NCBI RefSeq assembly: GCF_000021965.1
Contig: NC_011832.1
Coordinates: 2,769,242 to 2,833,241 of the forward strand
Length of the DNA stretch: 64,000 nucleotides
Source of the DNA: Methanosphaerula palustris E1-9c
Lineage (GTDB): Archaea; Halobacteriota; Methanomicrobia; Methanomicrobiales; Methanospirillaceae
Reading direction: 5' to 3'
A program made the translations under genes and the position numbers. Within the stretch, counting starts at the first letter, position 1, and each line of letters begins with the position of its first letter. Below are positions 1-7,442 of this stretch, piece by piece. A model generated the notes under the pieces. That model was not told the DNA's origin, did no database searches, and saw only the letters and a list, made by a program, of their open reading frames with translations.

Positions 1-108
1 GAGATATAATTGCCGTATCAATAAAAGACTCCACTTGTCCCCGATCAGGATAATTGTTCTTTCTATAGGACAGGGTATGCCCATTAAGTTTTCCGGAAAA
101 TTGACCAT
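1..108 (-). CDS. HxlR-family transcriptional regulator, N-terminal part (cut by window edge)
   Basis: An open frame runs leftward from an ATG at 108 and leaves the window without a stop after 36 codons. The peptide has the HxlR (DUF24/MarR-like winged helix) N-terminal signature: a Cys in PCPIERT followed by IGDKWSLLLIRQL, matching the family pattern C-P-[IV]-E..L..IG.KW.LLIL. A Shine-Dalgarno-like GAGGT lies about nine bases before the ATG. HxlR proteins bind DNA as dimers and several (YodB, QorR, HypR) sense quinones or electrophiles through this N-terminal Cys. It is divergent from the peptide/radical SAM/quinone-oxidoreductase genes, so it is a candidate regulator of them; that link is inferred from position. 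Only the N-terminus is visible. Confidence 0.75.
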   Translation of the reverse strand, partial: MVNFPENLMGIPCPIERTIILIGDKWSLLLIRQLYL

Positions 109-270
109 GGTAGATTACCTCAAGGTTATCTGATACCGCTCGTGAAACTTTTGTTATTTATTCTTTCTTTTTCAAACTAGATGTACTTAGTAAAGCAGGT
201 GAAATGTTGAATGCGGAATCCTGAAAATGTTTTGGTTTTTGCATCTCTACTTCCATTTACTCTAAGTACT

Positions 271-285
271 GAGGTACAGATCATG
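271..285 (+). promoter_or_regulatory. Ribosome binding site fixing the precursor start
   Basis: GAGGT at 271-275 is followed by a 7-base spacer and ATG at 283. The frame is open from an earlier ATG at 211, but no comparable site precedes that one, so the start at 283 is preferred. A weak AT-rich TTATTTATT at 154-162 could be the TATA element; that is uncertain. Confidence 0.6.
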
Positions 286-546
286 CAAAATCTCGGAAAA
301 ATCAATGATTGGTCTCAAAAGAACTGTGGTTATTTTGCCAAGAGAAGTGCTCAGAGTTACATGAACGGCGTGCAGGGCGCATTGAATTCTCCCAGCCAAT
401 GCGGATCCTCATGCGGGTCGGGTGAAGGGGGAAAATCTGTGCCTAAAAATTCCACCTGCGGATCTTCATGTGGTTCAGGAGGCGGGAACGAGTCAGTTCC
501 TAGACTATCACCCTGTGGTTCTTCCTGCGGTGCAGGTGACCAGTAA
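283..546 (+). CDS. Candidate RiPP precursor peptide with three CGSSCG core repeats
   Basis: An 87-residue protein with a leader-like N-terminal half (residues 1-37) and a repetitive C-terminal half. Cysteines fall in exact pairs, 40/44, 59/63 and 78/82, each in Cys-Gly-Ser-Ser-Cys-Gly, with a 19-residue period. The two spacers end in SVPK and SVPR, which may be processing sites. One further Cys (15) lies in the leader. All six codons of CGSSCG vary at the third base among the three copies while the residues are identical, so the peptide and not the DNA is conserved. It lies 101 bases upstream of a radical SAM/SPASM gene on the same strand. A leader followed by a Cys-rich repeated core beside a SPASM maturase is the usual arrangement for thioether RiPPs (sactipeptides, ranthipeptides). 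The product is inferred; a small metal-binding protein is the alternative. Confidence 0.72.
   Translation: MQNLGKINDWSQKNCGYFAKRSAQSYMNGVQGALNSPSQCGSSCGSGEGGKSVPKNSTCGSSCGSGGGNESVPRLSPCGSSCGAGDQ
394..546 (+). repeat. Tandem 57-bp coding repeat (2.7 copies) in the precursor core
   Basis: Copies lie at 394-450 and 451-507, with a truncated third at 508-546 ending in the stop codon. The consensus unit reads S-x-CGSSCG-S/A-G-x-G-x-x-SVP-K/R-x. Identity is much higher in protein than in DNA, and spacer residues diverge more than core residues. Confidence 0.9.
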
Positions 547-647
547 ACAATTACCGGCCAATAATTCCAGCTCTGGAACCGATGTAACAGAGCCCGGACC
601 TTTCTTATTTGCATATGAGTCGTGCCAAGGTACGACTAAAAGAACAG

Positions 648-1691
648 ATGAAAAAAACCATGGAACAATATTTTGCATTTCAATTGCATATCACTGACCG
701 GTGCGATCAGTGTTGCCAGCATTGTTATATCTATTCAGAAAATAGTTCTGCCCCGGTCAGGGAACTGACATATGAGCAGATTGTAGACATCATAGATAAT
801 TGTACGGATATGTGCCGGAAAATCCAGCGCATCCCGTATTATTATATAACGGGCGGAGATCCGATCTTACACAAAGACTTCTGGAAAGTCCTTGAACTGC
901 TGAAATCGAAAAACATCCCATTCGGCATTCTAGGCAACCCATTTCATCTCAACGCAGAAATCTGTACAAAACTGAAACACCTTGGTTGTGAGCGATACCA
1001 GCTCTCCATTGACGGCCTCCGAAAGACACATGACGCAATCCGCAAACCCGGTTCTTTCGATACGACAATAGAAAAAATTGCGTATATCCGTGATGCTGGT
1101 ATCATCTGTGCTGTTATGACAACAGTCTCTCATTCAAATTTACTGGAGATACCTGGAATCATTGACCTTGTTGTGAAAAACCACGTTGATGTTTTTGCCT
1201 TTGCCCGGTATTGCCCGACCAGTTTTGAAAGATGCACCCATGTTTCACCGATGCAGTATAAGGCATTGTTGAAAAAATGCTGGGAAAAATTCGAGGAGTA
1301 CAAAGACAGAGGGACTACCTTTAATCTCAAGGATCACTTGTGGACGCTATATCTCTATGAAAAGGGTCTCTTCTCCATTCCCAAAGGACTTGACGCAACT
1401 ACCATCTATGATGGGTGCAACTGTGGTAACTGCCACCTGACAATCCTATCGAACGGAGAAATATACGCCTGCCGCAGATTTGAAAGCAATATCGGCAATA
1501 TTTTCAAAGACCGGTTATATGATGTGTTTTTCGGCAGCGAAATGGATAAAAAATACCGGGAATCCAAAAAGTTTGAAAAATGTTCAACCTGTGAACTTCT
1601 CCGTTTCTGCCGTGGCTGTCCTGCTGTCGCGTATGGATACACACATGATTTTTATGCAGCAGATCCGCAGTGCTGGAAAGGTGTGATATGA
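648..1691 (+). CDS. Radical SAM/SPASM peptide-modifying enzyme (putative RiPP maturase)
   Basis: The protein has a radical SAM CX3CX2C motif (Cys codons at 702, 714 and 723, in TDRCDQCCQHCY) for the SAM-binding 4Fe-4S cluster. It has a GGDP-type motif (YITGGDPILH) and a C-terminal SPASM region with many Cys (GCNCGNC, YACRRF, CSTCELLRFCRGC, a final Cys in PQCW) for auxiliary clusters. At about 347 residues it fits peptide-modifying SPASM enzymes, which form thioether or C-C bonds on Cys-rich precursors. The frame is open from TTG 609; ATGs at 615, 648 and 660 are possible starts, and 648 is chosen because it leaves a usual short N-terminus. The stop overlaps the next gene's ATG. The likely substrate is the upstream CGSSCG-repeat peptide, by proximity. 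From memory, methanogen-specific putative peptide-modifying rSAM families exist; membership was not checked. Confidence 0.88.
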   Translation: MKKTMEQYFAFQLHITDRCDQCCQHCYIYSENSSAPVRELTYEQIVDIIDNCTDMCRKIQRIPYYYITGGDPILHKDFWKVLELLKSKNIPFGILGNPFHLNAEICTKLKHLGCERYQLSIDGLRKTHDAIRKPGSFDTTIEKIAYIRDAGIICAVMTTVSHSNLLEIPGIIDLVVKNHVDVFAFARYCPTSFERCTHVSPMQYKALLKKCWEKFEEYKDRGTTFNLKDHLWTLYLYEKGLFSIPKGLDATTIYDGCNCGNCHLTILSNGEIYACRRFESNIGNIFKDRLYDVFFGSEMDKKYRESKKFEKCSTCELLRFCRGCPAVAYGYTHDFYAADPQCWKGVI

Positions 1692-2666
1692 TGAAAGCGG
1701 TAGTTCTTACAAAAATGTGTAAAGCCGAAGACCTGTATATCAGTGAAATTCCCGTTCCTGCCGTGAAGCCAGGATGGGTACTGGTCAGGGTAAAGGCATT
1801 CGGCCTCAACCGTTCTGAATTGATGTTACGGAGCTATGAAGCGGATGCTCCGTATATCCGATTACCACGGATACCAGGCATAGAATGTGCCGGGGGAAAT
1901 TGCAGATCCTTCAGATAGTAATTTCAGAAAGGGACAGCACGTGATAGCACTCATGGGCGGCATGGGACGAAGCTTCGATGGAGGGTACGCCCAATATGCG
2001 TTACTTCCAGTCAGTCATGTATTCACGGTTGATACAGATTTCACCTGGACAGAACTCGCAGCCGTTCCCGAGACCTACTTTACTGCATACGGCTCGTTAT
2101 TTGATTGCCTGCAGCTTGTTCCATCAGATACGCTGTTCATCCGGAGGGCTACCAGTGCACTTGGCCTTGCCTCCCTGCAGCTGGCCAAGAGTATAGGTTG
2201 CATTGTCTTCGCATCGACCCGGAACAAAGAAAAATATGATCTCCTGAAAATCTGCGGTGCTGATGGTGTATTGCTAGATGACGGCACAATAACACAGCAA
2301 TTCCGGACCGTTTGCCCTGAAGGTATCACGAAAGTCCTCGAACTGGTCGGCCCAAATACGCTGGAGGAATCAATGACCTTCCTGACCTATCACGGCATTG
2401 TCTGCATGACCGGTATATTGGGGGATAAAGGAGTACTGGAAAATTTTGATCCGATCAAAGATATTCCCAATAGTGTTTACCTGTCTTCCTTTTTCAGTAA
2501 CTATCCAACACAGGAATCTATAGACAGGATATTTGCACATCTCCGGCACTATAACCTGAAACCCATCATCGGAAAGGTGTTCCCCCTTGAAAAAATCGCA
2601 AACGCCCATCTTCTGATGGAGCAGAACGCAGCAAACGGAAAAGTTGTTGTTGTCATTGAAGAATGA
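1688..2666 (+). pseudogene. Quinone oxidoreductase-like MDR dehydrogenase, disrupted by a +1 frameshift
   Basis: Two frames together give one medium-chain dehydrogenase/reductase. The first (1688 to about 1895) has the GroES-like start MKAVVLTK...AFGLNRSELMLR...PGIECAG. The second continues EIADPSDSNFRKGQHVIALMGG, with an NADPH-binding ATSALGLASLQLAKSIG region and the C-terminal helper helix. The break is in five Gs at 1892-1896: removing one G restores A-G-E-I-A-D, the expected family sequence. The catalytic-zinc ligands of alcohol dehydrogenases are absent, as in zeta-crystallin/quinone oxidoreductases. Translation begins in the overlap with the radical SAM stop (ATGATGA). Either this is a recent single-base lesion or a homopolymer sequencing error. 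It might act on the modified peptide or on quinones/electrophiles; the latter would fit the HxlR regulator. Confidence 0.8.
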
Positions 2667-2791
2667 TTGTTGTAGGAACCATTAAGAACTGCGCGTTCAG
2701 ATTTGATCAGTTCAAGCTGTTGGTCAGGGAATCTGTGCGATCAAAATTAAAGGTAGTACAGAAAATTCTTGCACTCCGAAACCTGGGATAA
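2663..2791 (+). CDS. Possible 42-residue peptide coupled to the dehydrogenase
   Basis: An ATG at 2663 overlaps the dehydrogenase stop (ATGA), the coupling arrangement common in this genome, and opens a 42-codon frame ending TAA at 2791. The peptide starts MIVVGTIKNC and continues as a basic helix-prone tail. No family is recognised. It may be a real fourth cistron, the remnant of a gene cut short near the insertion sequence, or chance. Confidence 0.3.
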   Translation: MIVVGTIKNCAFRFDQFKLLVRESVRSKLKVVQKILALRNLG

Positions 2792-2863
2792 CCGAAGGAG
2801 ACAAGAAGCGTGGTGAATGAAAAACGATGGGGAAGGAAATTAATTAAGCACTGAAACCTGCTG

Positions 2864-3926
2864 TGTTGCATAATCCCGTCATGAGATCCACTCACCCCTA
2901 TCCCCGATATTCCCCATTCACTGAGCCAATGCCAGAAGGATATTGTATCCCCTGAATTTCATCTATGCTTCGCGGAACATGCCTTCTCTTGATGATGCTC
3001 TGACCGATTCACCGAATATTCGTTTGATACTCGAAAAGAGACCTTCCACCTTCCATCTCATCCCATAGTTGACTATCTCTGCCCATGGCTTATACTCGTC
3101 CAAGTCATCCCGTTTTCGAAAATATTCTGCTCGATTTGGAGATCCACTTGATCGTCGTGATGCATTGATCCTGGTCATGATACCCGACCAAATTTCTCGT
3201 TTTTCAAGTTCATTAAAACAATGGTTCCGGTCACAGGCTCCATCTCCCAGCATACTTTTCACCGACGTTCCACCATAGTTCTGCTCACCCCGATCGAGAA
3301 ACATCTCAAAGACCTGATCATCCTGTGTTGTTTTTCATCGGTCACCTCCAGACTCAGGATCTTGTTGGTCCCGACATCGATCATGGCATGAACCTTGATC
3401 CAGCCTCGGCGGACCTTCCACTTCTCACGCATCCATTCTCCGCGATTGGTTACTTTCAGACCGGTACTGTCTACAGCCACAACGAGATACCCAGAGAGCA
3501 TCGCGGTATTCACTGGGACGGCAATATCCATGCGTTGAATACGTCGAAAGAGTGTCGTGTAATCTGCACTATTAAGTGCAGGAAGGAGAGTCGCACGTCG
3601 ACCGATGAATCCTTCCATCTGGCGATAGAGGCATCTGCAGAAAGATATGGATACAAGCCATCCACTCGATAATCAGAGAAGGATACTGAATGGGACGACC
3701 CTGCTTTCCTCTATTCAATGCAGCGAGATCCCGATCCCAGTACTTGATGAAAGCAAAGGAGAGATAAAACTCACCACGCTTAACCAGGCGTTCATTATAG
3801 GCTTACTCCAATCGCGAGTATCGATATGCGGCTGTCCCCATCTTTTGTTCGTAGGCAGGAGTGGATGAAGGAGACGCCGCGATTTTTTAGTCTTTGAGAT
3901 GAGGACATAACTTGAGTTATGCAACA
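2864..3926 (-). mobile_element. Degenerate IS5-family insertion sequence
   Basis: A decayed transposase lies between a perfect 10-base inverted repeat, TGTTGCATAA at 2864-2873 and its complement at 3917-3926. The spacing of about 1.06 kb fits IS5-type elements. Similarity does not extend clearly beyond the 10 bases, and no target duplication was identified, so the exact ends are tentative. It separates the peptide island from the core genome. Confidence 0.65.
2963..3867 (-). pseudogene. IS5-family DDE transposase pseudogene
   Basis: Read leftward, the reading frame must change at least three times. RWGQPHIDTRDWSK (near 3810-3840) is followed in another frame by YNERLVKRGEFYLSF and GRPIQYPSLIIEW. 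The frame shifts again near 3630 to YRQMEGFIGRRATLLP...FRRIQR and VAVDSTGLKVTNRGEW, and again near 3310 to FLDRGEQNYGG. The DDE residues can be placed: Asp in AVDSTG, Asp in LGDGACD, Glu in KVEGLFSSIKRIFGE. The sequence matches the DWxxYNExLVxRGE / GRPxxYP layout of archaeal IS5 transposases. It cannot encode an active enzyme without recoding. Confidence 0.85.
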
Positions 3927-4038
3927 ATGCACAGCACATTCTCGAATATCCTGATGCTTCCCCCTGATGGTGACCAGATCAACTTATCAAGTACCCGCCA
4001 TAGAGGGAGAGAGATCACAAAACTCAAAAAAAATGATC

Positions 4039-4060
4039 GGTCGGGAAACCATCTCCGACC
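4039..4060 (-). terminator. Hairpin plus T-tract terminator
   Basis: GGTCGG (4039-4044) pairs with CCGACC (4055-4060). Reading leftward, the hairpin is followed by a run of eight Ts, shortly downstream of the stop of the acidic hypothetical gene at 4077. Confidence 0.6.
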
Positions 4061-4076
4061 ATCTATGGATCCAGGG

Positions 4077-4619
4077 TTAAAGATCGTGTTTCGGTTGTTT
4101 TTTCAGATCATCCTCAGCATGATGACGGCCCTGCTCGCTCTTATGAGAGACGATCCGCCAGTCATCGGGATTCCTACCGTCGTCCCCTTTTCGCACCCTG
4201 GTGGTGAAATCCATATCACCTGAAGACTTCCGACCCCCCATCTCCCCGGCGCCAGGGTCAGGGGTTCTCGCCGCCCCCCCAGGGAGGACAATCTCTTCAG
4301 ATCCATGAAGTTCATGACCGATCTGTTCCATCTTCTCCGTAACCTCCTGAGCCGATCGGGGAGATATTTCAGATTTTTTTATTGATGCCGATGAGATCGT
4401 CTCCTCACCCATCTCCCCATCTGGCCAGACGGCGAACCTGCTCTTGTTCATATCGGTATCACTCGAATCCTCAGGGTTCATCCCGATCCAGTACCCAAAC
4501 TCTTCATCCGGGGGTTTCTCACCAGTCGACTGCTTGTCTGTGTCGGTTAAGGGATCCCGCTCCATGCCACGGAACGGGATCTCTTCAGCCTCCTTCTCCA
4601 CTCCTTTCTTCTCTGTCAT
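4077..4619 (-). CDS. Hypothetical acidic, low-complexity protein
   Basis: A protein of about 180 residues of no recognised family. It is rich in Glu, Asp, Lys, Gly and Pro, has no obvious hydrophobic segment and looks largely disordered (EEFGYWIGMNPEDSSDTD is the most ordered stretch). The ATG at 4619 is chosen because GGTGAG lies a few bases upstream, and a TATA-like CTTTTATATCC (4652-4661) sits about 35-40 bases before it. A hairpin/T-tract follows the stop. It lies between the decayed insertion sequence and the tRNA methyltransferase gene. Promoter, ribosome site and terminator together argue for a real transcription unit, though the opposite strand also carries open frames here. Confidence 0.55.
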   Translation of the reverse strand: MTEKKGVEKEAEEIPFRGMERDPLTDTDKQSTGEKPPDEEFGYWIGMNPEDSSDTDMNKSRFAVWPDGEMGEETISSASIKKSEISPRSAQEVTEKMEQIGHELHGSEEIVLPGGAARTPDPGAGEMGGRKSSGDMDFTTRVRKGDDGRNPDDWRIVSHKSEQGRHHAEDDLKKQPKHDL

Positions 4620-4651
4620 ACATCTCACCAACCCCTGAGAAGTCACTATTG

Positions 4652-4661
4652 GATATAAAAG
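4652..4661 (-). promoter_or_regulatory. TATA box of the acidic hypothetical gene
   Basis: CTTTTATATCC reading leftward, about 35-40 bases before the ATG at 4619, which leaves a short leader carrying GGTGAG. Confidence 0.5.
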
Positions 4662-4693
4662 TATCTTAAAGGATAAACGAGGATTTAAAAAGA

Positions 4694-5641
4694 TTATTCT
4701 ATAGATCCAGAGACGGCAATATCATAGACCGCATGCCACTGCCCTGGGGAGTACGACCGGACCCTCCGCTCTCGGACCCCTGCAACGGGTAGATCCTTGA
4801 GTAGGGGCAGCGCCTCGCCCTCGGTTGATTCGAGCATGTACAGGTGGACCATGCCGCTGGGCCGGCAGAGGAAGATGGCGTCTGCAACGAAAGCCCCCTT
4901 GGAGAGCGGGAGGTTCATCACCACCCGATCGAACTGTCCGGGCAGGAAGATACCCTTCAGGTGGCCGGCATCGGCCAGGACCGGCAGCAGGTTCCGGCAT
5001 CGGTTCAACCGGGCATTGACCTGCATCTGCAGCACCGCGGCGGGATTCAGGTCACAGGCGACGACCTGCGAGGCCCTGCCGGCCAGGGTGATCGCGAACG
5101 GACCGGCCCCGGCAAACATATCGAGCACCGCCTCACCCTCCTCCATCAAGGAGAGGAGACGTTGCCGCTCGTTGGCCAGGCGGGCAGAGAAGTAGACGGT
5201 CGAAAGGTCGAACTCGAAGTGAAGCCCGTACTCCAGGTAGACAGTCCGGGTCGTCTCCTCCCCGGCCAGCACCTCGAACTGCCGGGTCCGGTACTCTCCC
5301 TCCACCGGTGAGACCGGGTACAACACGGTATGGAGCGAGGGGCGGGAGGCCAGCAGGGTGGCCGCTCCAGCCATGTCCCGCTCCTGCAGGATCGCAATCC
5401 CCCCAATCTGTTCATGACGGGGAAGGATCGGGTGACCAGGTTGCGGAATGAACTCTGACCTGACCGCCCCGCTGATCGGCTCAGTCACTGGAAAGAGGAG
5501 ATGATCCCCCTCTGCTCTGACCCGGAGGGAGAGGTCCAGCACCCCCTCATGAATCAGCCGCTGCCTGACAACTTCCCCCTCCTTCTTCACTGCCTGCAGA
5601 CACCACTGGCTCACCGGCAGCACCTCATCACGATCCATCAT
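4694..5641 (-). CDS. Trm5/Taw2-type class I tRNA methyltransferase
   Basis: A 315-residue SAM-dependent methyltransferase of the Met-10+/Trm5 family, which makes m1G37 next to the tRNA anticodon (Taw2 relatives transfer aminocarboxypropyl groups in wyosine synthesis). Visible features are the beta-hairpin region GLHFEFDLSTVYFSARLANER, SAM motif I VLDMFAGAGPFAI, acidic motif VVACDLNPAAV, and the Trm5 N-L-P motif in VVMNLPLSKGAF. Length and the FDLSTVYFS block favour Trm5 over Taw2, but the two are hard to separate by eye. The start may be either of two adjacent ATGs (5641 or 5638). It is divergent from hmgA with only 25 bases between starts. Confidence 0.85.
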   Translation of the reverse strand: MMDRDEVLPVSQWCLQAVKKEGEVVRQRLIHEGVLDLSLRVRAEGDHLLFPVTEPISGAVRSEFIPQPGHPILPRHEQIGGIAILQERDMAGAATLLASRPSLHTVLYPVSPVEGEYRTRQFEVLAGEETTRTVYLEYGLHFEFDLSTVYFSARLANERQRLLSLMEEGEAVLDMFAGAGPFAITLAGRASQVVACDLNPAAVLQMQVNARLNRCRNLLPVLADAGHLKGIFLPGQFDRVVMNLPLSKGAFVADAIFLCRPSGMVHLYMLESTEGEALPLLKDLPVAGVRERRVRSYSPGQWHAVYDIAVSGSIE

Positions 5642-5650
5642 TTATCTATA
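5641..5650 (+). promoter_or_regulatory. TATA element for a leaderless hmgA transcript
   Basis: TTTATCTATA ends 16 bases before the hmgA ATG, so transcription would begin at or just before the start codon. No Shine-Dalgarno sequence is present. The element overlaps the first codon of the divergent methyltransferase gene. Confidence 0.5.
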
Positions 5651-5666
5651 CGCCCTAACACTATTC

Positions 5667-6890
5667 ATGGATGAGTACCTCGCTGCGCTTCGGAACAGAA
5701 CGCAGAAACTGTATGCCCTTGAGAAGGTCCTCCCGCCGGCAGAGGCCGTCAAGGTCAGGCGGACCTTCATCGAAGAGGAGACCGGAACCACCCTTGAACA
5801 CGTCGGCGCCTACACGATGGCGATCGACCAGGCGGTCAAAAAGAATATCGAGAATATGATCGGAGCCGTGCAGATTCCAGTCGGGGTGGCCGGCCCGCTG
5901 CGGGTTCACGGCGAGTACGCAGATGGGGAGTATTACCTCCCGCTGGCCACCACTGAAGGGGCGCTCGTCGCCTCGGTGAACCGCGGATGCAGCGCGATCA
6001 CTGCGGCCGGCGGGGCCGAGGTGAGGATCATCCGTGACGGAATGACCAGAGCTCCAGTCTTCGCCACTGACTCGGTGATTCATGCCCGGTCGGTCGTCGA
6101 CTGGGTAGAAGCCAATCAGGACCGGATCCGGGCCGTGGCAGAGTCGACCACCTCACATGGCAGGTTGATCGGGACCATGACCAGCGTGGCCGGGACCAGT
6201 GTCTATCTCCGACTCGAGTTCGATACCAAGGACGCGATGGGGATGAATATGGCCACGATCGCCGGGACAGCGGTCAGCACCATGGTGGCCGAGGAGACCG
6301 GAGCACGCCTGATCTCGGTCAGCGGCAACCTCTGCACCGACAAGAAGCCGGCGGCCATCAATGTGGTCCTCGGCAGGGGTAAAACCGTCGTTGCCGGGGT
6401 CCATCTGACCGAAGACCTCTGCCGGACGATCTTCAAGACCTCGGCAGCCATCATCTCCGAGGTGAACATGCGCAAGAACCTGGTCGGATCGGCCCGGGCT
6501 GGTGCGCTCGGGTTCAATGCCCAAGCTGCCAATGTGATCGCGGCGACGTTCATCGCCTGCGGTCAGGACCCGGCCCATGTGGTCGAAGGGTCCTCCTGTA
6601 TCACCACCGTCGACCCGGTTGAAGATGGAATCTATGTGGCGGTGACGATTCCGGCCCTCCAGGTCGGCACCGTCGGCGGCGGAACCGGCCTCGCCACCCA
6701 GAGGGAATGCCTCGCCCTGCTCGGGGCCAACGGAGGCGGCGAACCGGCCGGCAGCCATGCAAAGAAGCTGGCCGAGATCATCGCCGCTGGGGTGCTGGCT
6801 GGGGAACTCTCACTGCTCGGGGCTCTCGGGGCCGGTCACCTGGCCAAGGCCCATCAGCAGCTCGGACGGGGAGAGGTCCCTAGAACCTGA
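5667..6890 (+). CDS. hmgA: Hydroxymethylglutaryl-CoA reductase (class I)
   Basis: A 407-residue enzyme that reduces HMG-CoA to mevalonate with NADPH, the committed step of archaeal isoprenoid lipid synthesis. Signatures are ENMIGAVQIPVGVAGPL, the catalytic Glu in LATTEGALVAS, Lys in CTDKKPAAIN, Asp in GQDPAHVVEGSS and His in GSHAKKLAEI. The glycine-rich GTVGGGTGLATQ is also present. All catalytic residues are intact and the length is normal for the soluble archaeal form. The 3' end overlaps the convergent rimI gene by 11 bases. Confidence 0.97.
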   Translation: MDEYLAALRNRTQKLYALEKVLPPAEAVKVRRTFIEEETGTTLEHVGAYTMAIDQAVKKNIENMIGAVQIPVGVAGPLRVHGEYADGEYYLPLATTEGALVASVNRGCSAITAAGGAEVRIIRDGMTRAPVFATDSVIHARSVVDWVEANQDRIRAVAESTTSHGRLIGTMTSVAGTSVYLRLEFDTKDAMGMNMATIAGTAVSTMVAEETGARLISVSGNLCTDKKPAAINVVLGRGKTVVAGVHLTEDLCRTIFKTSAAIISEVNMRKNLVGSARAGALGFNAQAANVIAATFIACGQDPAHVVEGSSCITTVDPVEDGIYVAVTIPALQVGTVGGGTGLATQRECLALLGANGGGEPAGSHAKKLAEIIAAGVLAGELSLLGALGAGHLAKAHQQLGRGEVPRT

Positions 6891-7344
6891 ACCAGCGCAT
6901 CATCACCAGGGCGTCTTCACCGTTGGCATAATACTCCGGGATCAGAAAGACATCCTGATAACCATTTTTCTCATAGAAACGCTGCGCAGTGAGGTTGGAG
7001 ACCCTGACCTCGAGCTGGACCCCAGAGGCCCCCTCGACAGCGAACTGGTGCTCGGCTCTCGCCACCAGTTTCCGACCGATCCCCATCCTCCGAAACGCTC
7101 CAGTGACCGCGAAGTTACAGATGTGGCCATACCGCTCCTCTCCAGTATCCTCAAGTGCACCCGCAATGAACCCTGCCACCTGCTGCCGGTAATGGGCGAC
7201 AAAGAAGTGATCCCCACAGGTCTCAAGAACCCACTCAAGGGTCGGCAGGTCCCAGGGATCGGCGAACGATTCCTCCTCGATCGCAGAGATGTGGGGGAGA
7301 TCAAACGGACGTGCACGGTGTATCAACAACTGCTCGTCTGTCAT
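6880..7344 (-). CDS. rimI: RimI-type protein N-acetyltransferase (GNAT)
   Basis: A 154-residue GNAT-fold enzyme. It has the acetyl-CoA pyrophosphate loop motif RRMGIGRKL, the HICNFAVTGAFR strand, and the ARAEHQFAVEGASGVQLEVRVSN / AQRFYEKNGY block typical of RimI/archaeal Ard1, which acetylates protein N-termini. The start ATG has upstream TCTGTC-like sequence and no strong ribosome site. It is convergent with hmgA, with an 11-base overlap. Confidence 0.88.
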   Translation of the reverse strand: MTDEQLLIHRARPFDLPHISAIEEESFADPWDLPTLEWVLETCGDHFFVAHYRQQVAGFIAGALEDTGEERYGHICNFAVTGAFRRMGIGRKLVARAEHQFAVEGASGVQLEVRVSNLTAQRFYEKNGYQDVFLIPEYYANGEDALVMMRWFRF

Positions 7345-7442
7345 GGAATATGTGGGGTAGAGATTGGTAGAGCCATCATATATGTGATTGCTATAAGTGG
7401 CCTTCGATCAAAAATATACAGAACCGACCCTGGCTGATATCT

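Noticed and set aside
394-546. CRISPR or minisatellite reading of the 57-bp repeats
   Set aside because: Units are contiguous, in frame, diverge at third positions and lack unique spacers.
357-614. Open frame opposite the precursor on the minus strand
   Set aside because: It mirrors the Cys-repeat coding region, giving Pro/Glu/His-rich low-complexity protein; the plus-strand frame has a ribosome site and codon-level conservation.
1891-1900. Programmed frameshifting at the G5 run
   Set aside because: No slippery heptamer with downstream pseudoknot was evident, and MDR enzymes are not known to need recoding; a lesion or sequencing error is simpler.
2707-2895. 62-codon minus-strand frame before the insertion sequence
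   Set aside because: No ribosome site or family similarity, and it runs across the left inverted repeat.
3069-3672. Plus-strand frames across the insertion sequence
   Set aside because: They lie antisense to clear transposase motifs and match no family.
4382-4669. Plus-strand frames opposite the acidic hypothetical gene
   Set aside because: Ser/Pro-rich translations without ribosome site; the minus-strand gene has promoter, ribosome site and terminator.
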